Part shown: in pieces, positions 7,958 through 15,160 of the stretch
Layout: each line of letters opens with the position of its first letter
Numbering within the stretch: the first letter of the stretch is position 1
NCBI RefSeq assembly: GCF_900638585.1
Contig: NZ_LR134523.1
Coordinates: 708,001 to 772,000, forward strand
Direction of reading: 5' to 3'
DNA length: 64,000 bases
DNA from: Aedoeadaptatus ivorii
GTDB lineage: Bacteria; Bacillota; Clostridia; Tissierellales; Peptoniphilaceae
The notes under the pieces: model-generated
Databases searched by the model: none
What the model was told of the DNA's origin: nothing
The model's input: the letters and a program-made list of their open reading frames with translations, nothing else
Translations under genes and position numbers: made by a program

Positions 7958-8769
7958 TGGTATTCGGTCTTGAGTTAAAGAGCAATCGCGCTAAGGCCAT
8001 TTCCTGGTTCTTCGTTCTGGGGATTTTAGCCGTATTGATGCTGGCATTTTTCCCGCTCCTGCAGGATGACAATATGCTTTCGTTGGCGAACGGATTCCGC
8101 GAAGGATTTTCCGAACGCTTTCGCATGGTTTTGGGCATGGGTTACGATGTGCAGTTCGATAAATTTACGGAGTATCTGCCCTTTATGTTCCAATACCTGG
8201 GCATTCTCTTTGCCATTTTTGGCGTACAGTTGGGTGCGAGAAGCCTTTCTAAGGAGCAGAGCGCAGGTACCATCGAATATCTCTACGCCAATCCCGTCTC
8301 CCGTATGGAGATTTACAGCGGAAAGTTCAGCGCCGATTTGTTGCTTTACGGTCTGGTGCTCGTCGCGGTTCTCGCGGTGAGCTTTGTGGCCGCCTATCTG
8401 TTCGGCATTCACGACCTGCGCGCCTTGGCATTGGTGCTTTTGCAGATCTTTATCTGTCTGCTGTTGTTGGGTTTTATATTTTTGAGCCTGGGATTTTTCT
8501 ATTCCGCCCTGTCTTCTCGCTCCTCGCACGCGGAAGGCGGCTCTCTTCTCTTGATCATACTGCTGTTTATCGTATGGGCGGTATTGATCGCATTGGGCAG
8601 TGGCGCCGCGACCATCGCGGGCTATTTTCCCTTTACCGTGTTCAATCCCCTGGCCATGGCCACCGGGGCGGGCTTTCAGTGGTTGGGCATCGCCATCGAC
8701 CTCGTTCTCGCCGTGATTTTGTGGCTTTTGGGCAGTGTCGTATATACCCGTAAGGAATTAAAATTTTAG
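7957..8769 (+). CDS. ABC-2 type transporter permease subunit
   Basis: The 270-residue protein has about six membrane helices (near 20-40, 70-90, 120-145, 155-180, 195-220 and 240-260), the usual arrangement for ABC-2 permeases. A QSAGTIEYLYANPVSR segment after helix two matches the coupling-helix region of this family, which includes exporters of drugs, lantibiotics and lipids. It is translated from an ATG overlapping the final base of the ATPase gene stop and is followed by a terminator. Substrate unknown; only one permease gene is present, so a homodimer is likely. Confidence 0.88.
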   Translation: MVFGLELKSNRAKAISWFFVLGILAVLMLAFFPLLQDDNMLSLANGFREGFSERFRMVLGMGYDVQFDKFTEYLPFMFQYLGILFAIFGVQLGARSLSKEQSAGTIEYLYANPVSRMEIYSGKFSADLLLYGLVLVAVLAVSFVAAYLFGIHDLRALALVLLQIFICLLLLGFIFLSLGFFYSALSSRSSHAEGGSLLLIILLFIVWAVLIALGSGAATIAGYFPFTVFNPLAMATGAGFQWLGIAIDLVLAVILWLLGSVVYTRKELKF

Positions 8770-8773
8770 GATC

Positions 8774-8801
8774 GAGCGACTCTAGCAGTCGCTCATTTTT
8801 T
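8774..8801 (+). terminator. Intrinsic terminator after the ABC operon
   Basis: An 8-bp stem (8774-8781 with 8787-8794), 5-nt loop and following run of six T close the ABC operon. The next gene starts 11 bp later, so it depends on read-through or on a promoter not recognised here. Confidence 0.8.
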
Positions 8802-8811
8802 CGAGGAGAAT

Positions 8812-9648
8812 ATGATTCGATTAATTGCTTTGGATTTCGACGGAACTGTGGCGGGCAGGGGCCAAAAATTTGACGCCACCATGGAAAACTACATCCGAAG
8901 ATGGTTGCAACAGGGCATCGGCACGGTAATTTGCAGCGGCAGACCGTATCGTTCCCTAAAGCGGGAACTCGAGCCCTTACAGCTGAACATTCCCATCATC
9001 TCCAATAACGGCAATCTGATTCGCTATAAGGATTCCGAGGAGACGGTTTATAAACACGTATTCCCGAGGGCGCTCGCGAAGACCGTGATCGAAGAGATGG
9101 AGAAAGTGAACATCCATCCCATCCTTCACGTGGACCGCTACGACGACGGCTACGATCTCGTAACCCTGCACGATATGACCGAACGGGAATCCATCTATGT
9201 CCAGATGTACGAAAATCTATATCGCAGAATGGAACCGGAGGAGGCGGCGAAAGAAGATATCCTCGCCATTGCGGGCTTTACTACCCCCGCGGATTACTAT
9301 CGTCTGATTGAAGTCGATGCCATCAAAAATAGCGGCCTGATCAGCCATCTCCTAAAGAGTTACGATCCCAAACTGTCGCTGTTTGAGTGCATCGGCATCA
9401 GCACCAATAAGTGGCGGGGTCTGTCTTCGTATGCGATTTATTCGGGCCTTACGCCGCAAAATATCCTCGCCGTCGGAGACGACACCAACGATATTGCCAT
9501 GATTGAAGGGGCGGCCATCGGCATTGCCATGGATTCCGCACCCGATGCGGTCAAAGAGGCGGCCAATATGGTCTGCGATATACCGCCGGAAGAATACGGC
9601 GCATTTCGAAAAGTGGACGAAGTCCTTAGAAACAGGAGTCTATTATGA
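8812..9648 (+). CDS. HAD-superfamily Cof-like phosphatase
   Basis: The 278-residue protein has HAD motif I (LDFDGT, nucleophile about D8), motif II (ICSGRP, about 40), a large C2-type cap domain, and motif IV (VGDDTNDIAMI, about 222). This is the Cof/YkrA/YidA type, cytosolic phosphatases acting on sugar phosphates, flavin mononucleotide or related metabolites. A GAGGAG Shine-Dalgarno precedes the ATG, and the stop overlaps rbgA by 4 bp. The substrate cannot be deduced. Confidence 0.92.
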   Translation: MIRLIALDFDGTVAGRGQKFDATMENYIRRWLQQGIGTVICSGRPYRSLKRELEPLQLNIPIISNNGNLIRYKDSEETVYKHVFPRALAKTVIEEMEKVNIHPILHVDRYDDGYDLVTLHDMTERESIYVQMYENLYRRMEPEEAAKEDILAIAGFTTPADYYRLIEVDAIKNSGLISHLLKSYDPKLSLFECIGISTNKWRGLSSYAIYSGLTPQNILAVGDDTNDIAMIEGAAIGIAMDSAPDAVKEAANMVCDIPPEEYGAFRKVDEVLRNRSLL

Positions 9649-10508
9649 ATATAAATTGGTATCCGGGCCATATGAAAAAGACCATCGAGTCCCTAAAGAA
9701 AATGAAGTCTATGGTCGATACCGCCGTGGTCTTACTGGATGCCCGCATTCCCGAGAGCAGCTACAATCCGCTCTTGGGTGAAATTCTCGGCGACTTGCCA
9801 ACGGTCTATCTCTTAAATAAGTCGGACTTGGCGAATCCCTCGGCCACAGAGGCCTGGATTCGCCAAATCCGTTCGGAGGAAGGAAAGTGGGCGCTCGCCT
9901 GGACCGCGTCCAAAAAGCCCGCAATTGCCGATCTGACGGCGGCGCTGGAAAAGAGCGTATCCAAAATGCGCGCCAAGGAAGCGGCGAAGGGCATGCAAAA
10001 ACGCAAAATCAAAGTGATGGTCACCGGCATTCCCAATGTGGGAAAATCCACCTTTATCAATCAAATCGCCGGCAAAAAATCCGCCGCCATCGGGAATCGT
10101 CCGGGCATCACCAAGAGCAATCAGTGGATTCGCCACAACCCGAATTTCGATATGTTGGATACCCCGGGGGTCTTATGGCCCAAATTGGATCCGCCCATAC
10201 GCGGTCGGCATCTTGCCTTTACCGGCTCCATCAAAGAAGAGATCGTCGATACCGAGACGCTCGCCTTTGAACTGGTTAAAGAGGCGGTGGCGTCGTTTCC
10301 GGAACACTTGCGCGGCCGCTATGGGCTTTCTGAGGATCTTAGCGATCCCGTGGAGATTATGGACGCGGTGGGAAAGAAGCGCGGCGCCCTCTTGCGGGGC
10401 GGCTTGATCGATTATACAAAGGTCTCCCGGATTCTATTGGACGAGTTCCGCAACGGCGTCTGGGGACGAATCACACTGGAGCATGGCGATGACCGGTCTA
10501 GCTTATGA
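9645..10508 (+). CDS. rbgA: Ribosome biogenesis GTPase RbgA (YlqF)
   Basis: The 287-residue circularly permuted GTPase shows the family start INWYPGHMKKT, then G4 (LNKSDL, near 59), G1 (GIPNVGKST, about 128) and G3 (DTPG, about 171), the permuted order that defines YlqF/RbgA. It matures the 50S subunit, helping late proteins such as L16 join. It overlaps the phosphatase gene by 4 bp and rnhB by about 20 bp; rbgA-rnhB adjacency is conserved in Firmicutes. Confidence 0.96.
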   Translation: MNINWYPGHMKKTIESLKKMKSMVDTAVVLLDARIPESSYNPLLGEILGDLPTVYLLNKSDLANPSATEAWIRQIRSEEGKWALAWTASKKPAIADLTAALEKSVSKMRAKEAAKGMQKRKIKVMVTGIPNVGKSTFINQIAGKKSAAIGNRPGITKSNQWIRHNPNFDMLDTPGVLWPKLDPPIRGRHLAFTGSIKEEIVDTETLAFELVKEAVASFPEHLRGRYGLSEDLSDPVEIMDAVGKKRGALLRGGLIDYTKVSRILLDEFRNGVWGRITLEHGDDRSSL

Positions 10509-11100
10509 TCTCAGCCGCCTCGAAGAAGGCTACGACTATATCGCGGGGGTAGACGAGGTCGGGCGCGGTTGTCTATTCGGCGATGTGGTGGCCGCCTGTG
10601 TCGTTATGCCGGCGGATGCTGCGATCGAAGGGATATCGGATTCCAAGAAGCTGTCTCCGAAGCGGCGCGCCGCACTGGAAGCAGAGATCCTTTCCGCGAA
10701 TATCGCCTACGGCATCGGAAGGGAGAACGCGGATACCATCGATGCGATCAATATCAAACAGGCGACGCGACGCGCCATGAAAGAAGCGGTGGAAAATATG
10801 CTCGATGTCTTGGGGCGCGATCAGAAGGTCTTGTTTCTCGTCGACGCCGAGACCATCGACATGCCCTATCCGCAGACGGCGCTGATTCGCGGCGACAGTC
10901 TTTCCTATGCCGTCGCCGCGGCGTCGATCCTCGCCAAAGAATATCGAGATCGCCTATGCCTCGACTGGGATGCGAGTTTTCCCGGCTACGGCATTAAAAA
11001 ACACAAGGGCTACGGGACAAAGTTCCACAGAGAGGCGATTCTATCGATGGGGCCGTCTGCGCTGCACCGAAAGAGCTTCTTAAAAAAATTGCTAAAATAG
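10489..11100 (+). CDS. rnhB: Ribonuclease HII
   Basis: The protein of about 203 residues has GVDEVGRG (metal-binding Asp-Glu near residue 20), ISDSKKLSP, a central aspartate in LVDAE and the conserved SYAVAAASILAKEYRD and GYGTKFHREAI blocks. It removes RNA from RNA-DNA hybrids and misincorporated ribonucleotides. I chose the ATG at 10489 because GGAG at 10478-10481 is 7 nt away; the ATG at 10483 is too close to that site. The gene overlaps the 3' end of rbgA and is followed by a terminator. Confidence 0.95.
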   Translation: MTGLAYDLSRLEEGYDYIAGVDEVGRGCLFGDVVAACVVMPADAAIEGISDSKKLSPKRRAALEAEILSANIAYGIGRENADTIDAINIKQATRRAMKEAVENMLDVLGRDQKVLFLVDAETIDMPYPQTALIRGDSLSYAVAAASILAKEYRDRLCLDWDASFPGYGIKKHKGYGTKFHREAILSMGPSALHRKSFLKKLLK

Positions 11101-11122
11101 AGAGCACGGCTCTCTATTTTTA
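11098..11122 (+). terminator. Intrinsic terminator after rnhB
   Basis: An 8-bp stem begins within the rnhB stop codon (11098-11105 with 11109-11116), with a 3-nt loop and a T-rich tail. Confidence 0.82.
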
Positions 11123-11155
11123 TGGGAATCGTTCGATTTTTCCGCCCGCGCTTTA

Positions 11156-11164
11156 TGGTATAAT
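11156..11164 (+). promoter_or_regulatory. Extended -10 promoter of the asp23-nusB-xse operon
   Basis: TGGTATAAT combines a perfect -10 with the TGn extension, 20 bp before the ATG of the Asp23 gene. AGGAGG at 11173-11178 is its Shine-Dalgarno. This is the only promoter I see ahead of the long gene run to 27 kb. Confidence 0.6.
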
Positions 11165-11183
11165 GATGCAATAGGAGGCAAAT

Positions 11184-11558
11184 ATGGTAGAAAAATATTT
11201 TGTTGACCCGGCGGGAAGCACCAATGTGAAGATCGCCGAGGATGTCATTACGAGGATTGCACAAGAGGCGGCCACCCGCGTCGACGGCGTATACAACAGC
11301 TTTACATCGACACGGGAAAATATCGGAGATCTTCTGAGCGGCAGAACCGTGGGCAAGACGAAAGTATTTGCCGATGAAGAGAAAAGCGCAGTGGATATTT
11401 CGATCGTCGTAGAATACGGAAAGAATGTCGTAGAAATCGCCGAAGAAGTACAGGATGCCGTTAAAGAAAGCCTGGAAAATATGACCGATCTGGATATTAC
11501 GGCGGTCAATGTGCACGTACACGGCGTACGCATACGCCAAGAAGGAGAAACCGTCTGA
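11184..11558 (+). CDS. Asp23/Gls24 family envelope stress response protein
   Basis: The 124-residue protein matches the Asp23/Gls24 (DUF322) family: an N-terminal VDPAGSTNVKIAEDVI segment, a central VVEYGKNVVEIAEEVQ helix region, and a C-terminal DLDITAVNVHVHGVRI strand. Relatives sit at the membrane or bind fatty-acid kinase partners and respond to envelope stress. It is the first gene of the nusB operon, a position common in Clostridia. A second family member is at 51710. Confidence 0.9.
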   Translation: MVEKYFVDPAGSTNVKIAEDVITRIAQEAATRVDGVYNSFTSTRENIGDLLSGRTVGKTKVFADEEKSAVDISIVVEYGKNVVEIAEEVQDAVKESLENMTDLDITAVNVHVHGVRIRQEGETV

Positions 11559-12064
11559 TGGCCGGTAACTTCACCGTCAGCAGAAGACTTGTGCGAATCG
11601 GTTTGGTACAGATATTCTTTGCCATGGAAAACCGGGGAGAATTTTCCGCCGACGTGGCGGAATATTTTTTCGCCGTGGAACGAGACGAAGAAGAAGCGGA
11701 TCTCTTGTATTCCCTCTTGTTTTCAGAAAAAGCACAGCGCCTGCGCGATAAGAGCACGACGCTACCTTTTAACGAAGACGAAGTCGAATATATGCGCGAG
11801 GCGGTGGCGATCTATCTCGACCACAAGGACGAAATCGACGGGCGCATTGCCGAAAATCTCAGGGAATGGACGCTGTCCAGATTGGCGACGGTGGATCTTT
11901 CGATTTTGCGCGTCGCGGTATTCGAGATCCTCTACCAAGATGATATCGACCCGGCGATCTCGATCAACGAAGCCGTAAACATCGCAAAAATTTACAGCAC
12001 CGAAGACAGCGCCCGATTTATCAACGGGATCTTGGGCTCCGTGGTACGAGAAGGCAAAGCATGA
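11558..12064 (+). CDS. nusB: Transcription antitermination factor NusB
   Basis: The 168-residue helical protein has the NusB signature: RRLVRIGLVQIFFAME at the start, then REWTLSRLATVDLSILRVAVFEI and INEAVNIAKIYSTEDSARFINGILGSV at the C-terminus. It binds boxA RNA with S10 (NusE) to permit antitermination and correct assembly of rRNA transcripts. The start overlaps the Asp23 stop by one base and the stop overlaps xseA by 4 bp, so it is tightly coupled. Confidence 0.95.
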   Translation: MAGNFTVSRRLVRIGLVQIFFAMENRGEFSADVAEYFFAVERDEEEADLLYSLLFSEKAQRLRDKSTTLPFNEDEVEYMREAVAIYLDHKDEIDGRIAENLREWTLSRLATVDLSILRVAVFEILYQDDIDPAISINEAVNIAKIYSTEDSARFINGILGSVVREGKA

Positions 12065-13392
12065 AACCCATCGGAGTCGGCGAACTGTTGGAGTACACCA
12101 AAAAACTCTACCAATCGGATTATATCCTCCGAAAGGTATGTGTGCGGGGAGAAGTGGCAGAGGTAACGACGGCGCATAGCGGCCATGTGTATTTCACCAT
12201 AAAAGACCGCGACGCGCGCCTCAACTGTGTCCTTTTTCGAGACGATGCCGAACGGCTTTCTTCTCCCTTACAGACCGGATTCGATATCGAGGTGATCGGC
12301 AGGCTGGACATCTACGCGCCGGCAGGTCGATTGCAGTTTTTGGCGAAAGAGATCGAATTTTCGGGCGAGGGTGCGCTCTATAAATTGTTTTTACAACGTC
12401 GAGACCTTCTCGAGAGAGAAGGTCTATTTGATATGGATAAAAAGAAGCCGCTTCCCGAAAACATTCGGACCGTCGGCGTCGTCACGAGCACTGCCGGCGC
12501 AGCACAGCACGATTTTTTGGAGGTGGCGCGCAAGCGAAACCCCGCCGTTTCCGTCCTCCTTTCCCCGACACGCGTACAGGGAAAAGACGCCGGCGCGGAA
12601 ATCGCCGCGGCGTTTTTGCGGCTCGACCAAAGGGATGATGTCGACGTTATCGTCCTTACGCGGGGCGGCGGTTCGATGGAAGATTTGTTCTGCTTTAACG
12701 ACGAAGCGCTGATTCGCACCCTGGCACAGCGCGTGCACCCGGTGGTCTCGGCGGTGGGACACGAGGTAGACACGACACTCAGCGATTTTGTGGCAGATCT
12801 TCGGGCTGCGACGCCCACCCATGCCGCCGAGCTGATCGTAGAGGATCGGGATCTGATTCTTCAGCGGGCGCGGGCATATCTTTTGCGCATAGAGCGCCTG
12901 GCGGAGGGACGCATAGACCGAATGCGCGCGGAATCCGACGCTCTGCGCCACCGTCTGGAGCATATTGTCTCGCCCGCCGCCGTAGAAAACAAAAAGCTGC
13001 ATATCGCGCGGCTGAAAGAGCGCATGACCGGCGAAGTGGCGTATGCGCTGGGTTTACGGCGCGAGGGCTTAAAAAACCTGAGACGCTCGCTGGATCCCCG
13101 TCGAATGGACCGCTACATAGCCGAAGAGCGAGGAGGCTTCTCGGCACATAGAAAGGCGCTGTCTGTCGCGCTCCGAAGCAGCTGCCTGCGAGAACGCAAG
13201 CATCTCGACCTGATGCAGACGCGGATCGGCGTCTTGGGCAGACAGAGGACCGGTCCGCGGGTGTATGTCGGCGGACGGGTGGCGGATTCGGCGGCGCAAC
13301 TACGTCTCGGAGATCGCTTGACGATCGCGTTTAGAGACGGATCGGTCGCGGCGGAGATAACGGAAATCGAAAGGAATGACGATGAACTATAA
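12061..13392 (+). CDS. xseA: Exodeoxyribonuclease VII large subunit
   Basis: The 443-residue protein has an N-terminal OB fold (about 5-100: KVCVRGEVAEV, HVYFTIKDRDARL), the catalytic ExoVII domain (VVTSTAGAAQHDF, VIVLTRGGGSMEDL, VVSAVGHEVDTTLSDFVADLRA) and a long coiled-coil C-terminal half with a final S4-like strand. With XseB it degrades single-stranded DNA from both ends. It overlaps nusB (4 bp) and xseB (17 bp). Confidence 0.96.
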   Translation: MKPIGVGELLEYTKKLYQSDYILRKVCVRGEVAEVTTAHSGHVYFTIKDRDARLNCVLFRDDAERLSSPLQTGFDIEVIGRLDIYAPAGRLQFLAKEIEFSGEGALYKLFLQRRDLLEREGLFDMDKKKPLPENIRTVGVVTSTAGAAQHDFLEVARKRNPAVSVLLSPTRVQGKDAGAEIAAAFLRLDQRDDVDVIVLTRGGGSMEDLFCFNDEALIRTLAQRVHPVVSAVGHEVDTTLSDFVADLRAATPTHAAELIVEDRDLILQRARAYLLRIERLAEGRIDRMRAESDALRHRLEHIVSPAAVENKKLHIARLKERMTGEVAYALGLRREGLKNLRRSLDPRRMDRYIAEERGGFSAHRKALSVALRSSCLRERKHLDLMQTRIGVLGRQRTGPRVYVGGRVADSAAQLRLGDRLTIAFRDGSVAAEITEIERNDDEL

Positions 13393-13588
13393 AGAAAAAT
13401 CGGATCGCCTGGCAACCATCGTAGAGACCATGGAAAACGAGGACCTCAGTTTGGAGGAAATGGTGCAGCTCTATGAGGAAGGGATAGCCCTATACCGCGC
13501 GCTGGACGAAGAGCTATCGAAACTGGAACAAAAGGTACGGATTCTGACCGAAGACGGACTCGAAGAAAAGGGGGAGGCGCTAGAATGA
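13376..13588 (+). CDS. xseB: Exodeoxyribonuclease VII small subunit
   Basis: The 70-residue two-helix protein has the family pattern: RLATIVETMENEDLSLEEMVQLYEEGI. It wraps around the XseA coiled coil in a high-copy complex. It overlaps xseA by 17 bp and ispA by 4 bp, so production is coupled to both. Confidence 0.93.
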   Translation: MTMNYKEKSDRLATIVETMENEDLSLEEMVQLYEEGIALYRALDEELSKLEQKVRILTEDGLEEKGEALE

Positions 13589-14361
13589 ATTTCGACGAAC
13601 GGCTGAAGTCCTATTACGCTTCGCTTCCGATTGCGGGCGAAGAATTGAAAGAGGCGATGCTATACTCCCTCTTCGGAGGCGGCAAGCGCGTGCGGCCGAT
13701 GCTCTTTTTTACGGTGCTCGAGGATTTGGGATATATCGGCGCGGCCGATTTTTATTTTGCCGCCGCCATGGAATCGATCCACACCTATAGCCTGATCCAC
13801 GACGATTTGCCCGCCATGGACGACGACGATTTTCGGCGGGGACGCCCGTCCAACCACCGGCAGTTTTCCGAGGCGATCGCGATTTTGGCGGGGGACGGCC
13901 TTTTGAACCAGGCGGCGGAACTCGCAGCCGAGGGCGCTTCGATCGAACCGCGGGGCGGCCTTCTGGCCATGCGGTATCTGTTTCGCGCAGCTGGCACCAC
14001 GGGGATGGTGGACGGGCAAATTCTGGATATACGCATCGGCGCGTCTTCCGGCGACGAATTGATCTACCGCAAAAAAACCGGCGCGCTTCTGGGCGCCTGC
14101 TTTGCCATGGCGGGTGCCTTGGCCGAGCGCGAGGAGGCGTTTTGCGATAGGCTGTTTCACGTGGGAGAGACCTTGGGGCTCAGCTATCAATTTCAAGACG
14201 ATCTCTTCGATTTGGAAGAAGACGGCGTAGAGGCGGATCGGTCCTATTTTACGGAAAAAGCGGAGCGATACACCGCCGATTGTTTAGAGACCTTGCGCAC
14301 ATTGGGCGCGTTTGCCCGAACGGAGGCGCTGATCGAGAAGATCTTGAATCGCAAGAGGTGA
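13585..14361 (+). CDS. ispA: Polyprenyl (farnesyl) diphosphate synthase, short form
   Basis: The enzyme condenses isopentenyl and allylic diphosphates to geranyl/farnesyl diphosphate. It has GGKRVRP (about 32-38), the first Asp-rich motif in HDDLPAMDDDD (about 72), GDGLLNQA, and the second Asp-rich motif FQDDLFDLEED (about 202). At 258 residues it is shorter than the usual 290. The missing part lies just after the second Asp-rich motif, where typical IspA has a loop with GK and KSTYP residues that contact the diphosphate. It sits in the conserved xseB-ispA-tlyA order, but dxs, normally next, is absent. Confidence 0.9.
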   Translation: MNFDERLKSYYASLPIAGEELKEAMLYSLFGGGKRVRPMLFFTVLEDLGYIGAADFYFAAAMESIHTYSLIHDDLPAMDDDDFRRGRPSNHRQFSEAIAILAGDGLLNQAAELAAEGASIEPRGGLLAMRYLFRAAGTTGMVDGQILDIRIGASSGDELIYRKKTGALLGACFAMAGALAEREEAFCDRLFHVGETLGLSYQFQDDLFDLEEDGVEADRSYFTEKAERYTADCLETLRTLGAFARTEALIEKILNRKR

Positions 14362-14365
14362 GAAT

Positions 14366-15160
14366 ATGAAAGAGCGAGCGGACGTACTCCTGCACAACAA
14401 AAACCTCGCGCCTTCCCGGGAAAAGGCGAAGAAAATGATTATGGCCGGCGAAGTCTTTATCGGAACGGAGCGCATCGAAAAGCCGGGCCAGATGATCGAT
14501 GTATCGGAAGAGATTCGGGTGAAGGGCCACAGCTTAAAATACGTATCGCGCGGCGGCTTCAAGCTCGAAAAGATCATACAGATGCATCGCATCGATTTGA
14601 ACGGAAAGGTGTGCATGGACATCGGCTCCTCGACCGGCGGCTTTACCGATTGCATGTTGCAAAACGGGGCAAAAAAGGTCTATGCGGTGGACGTGGGTTA
14701 TAATCAGCTGGACTATCAACTGCGCACCGACCCGCGGGTCGTGGTGATGGAACGCACCAATATCCGCCATTTGCCGAAAGAAGCCGTTCCCGATGCCGTC
14801 GATTTTGTGAGCATCGACGTGTCTTTTATCTCGTTGGAACTGGTTTTGCCGCGTGCCGTGCTTTTCTTAAAAGAAGATGCCAAAATCGCCGCCTTGATCA
14901 AGCCGCAATTCGAGGCGGGGAAGGAAAAGGTCGGAAAAGGCGGCATTGTTACCGATCCGAAAGTACATCGCGAGGTATTGGAAAAAATCGTTCAATTGGT
15001 TTCTGACTGTGGTATGTATATAGAGAGTCTGACCCATTCACCGATTCAGGGTTCGTCGGGCAATACGGAGTTTTTAATGCTCCTATCCGCCGATCCGCGC
15101 GCCGAGACGGCGGCAGATATCGATTCGGTGATACGTGCATCTCGGGAGGAATTTCGCTGA
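14366..15160 (+). CDS. tlyA: TlyA-family rRNA 2'-O-methyltransferase
   Basis: The 264-residue protein has an N-terminal S4 RNA-binding domain (about 5-65) and a FtsJ/RrmJ-type methyltransferase domain with SAM motif DIGSSTGGFTDCML (about 92) and VDFVSIDVSFISL. TlyA enzymes methylate cytidines of 16S and/or 23S rRNA; the short Firmicutes homologue is also called YqxC. In this group the original name 'hemolysin' is misleading. The gene sits between ispA and recN. The stop overlaps the recN ATG by one base. Confidence 0.93.
   Translation: MKERADVLLHNKNLAPSREKAKKMIMAGEVFIGTERIEKPGQMIDVSEEIRVKGHSLKYVSRGGFKLEKIIQMHRIDLNGKVCMDIGSSTGGFTDCMLQNGAKKVYAVDVGYNQLDYQLRTDPRVVVMERTNIRHLPKEAVPDAVDFVSIDVSFISLELVLPRAVLFLKEDAKIAALIKPQFEAGKEKVGKGGIVTDPKVHREVLEKIVQLVSDCGMYIESLTHSPIQGSSGNTEFLMLLSADPRAETAADIDSVIRASREEFR

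Noticed and set aside
10483-10488. rnhB start at ATG 10483
   Set aside because: The only GGAG is 1 nt away, too close; the ATG two codons later has 7-nt spacing.
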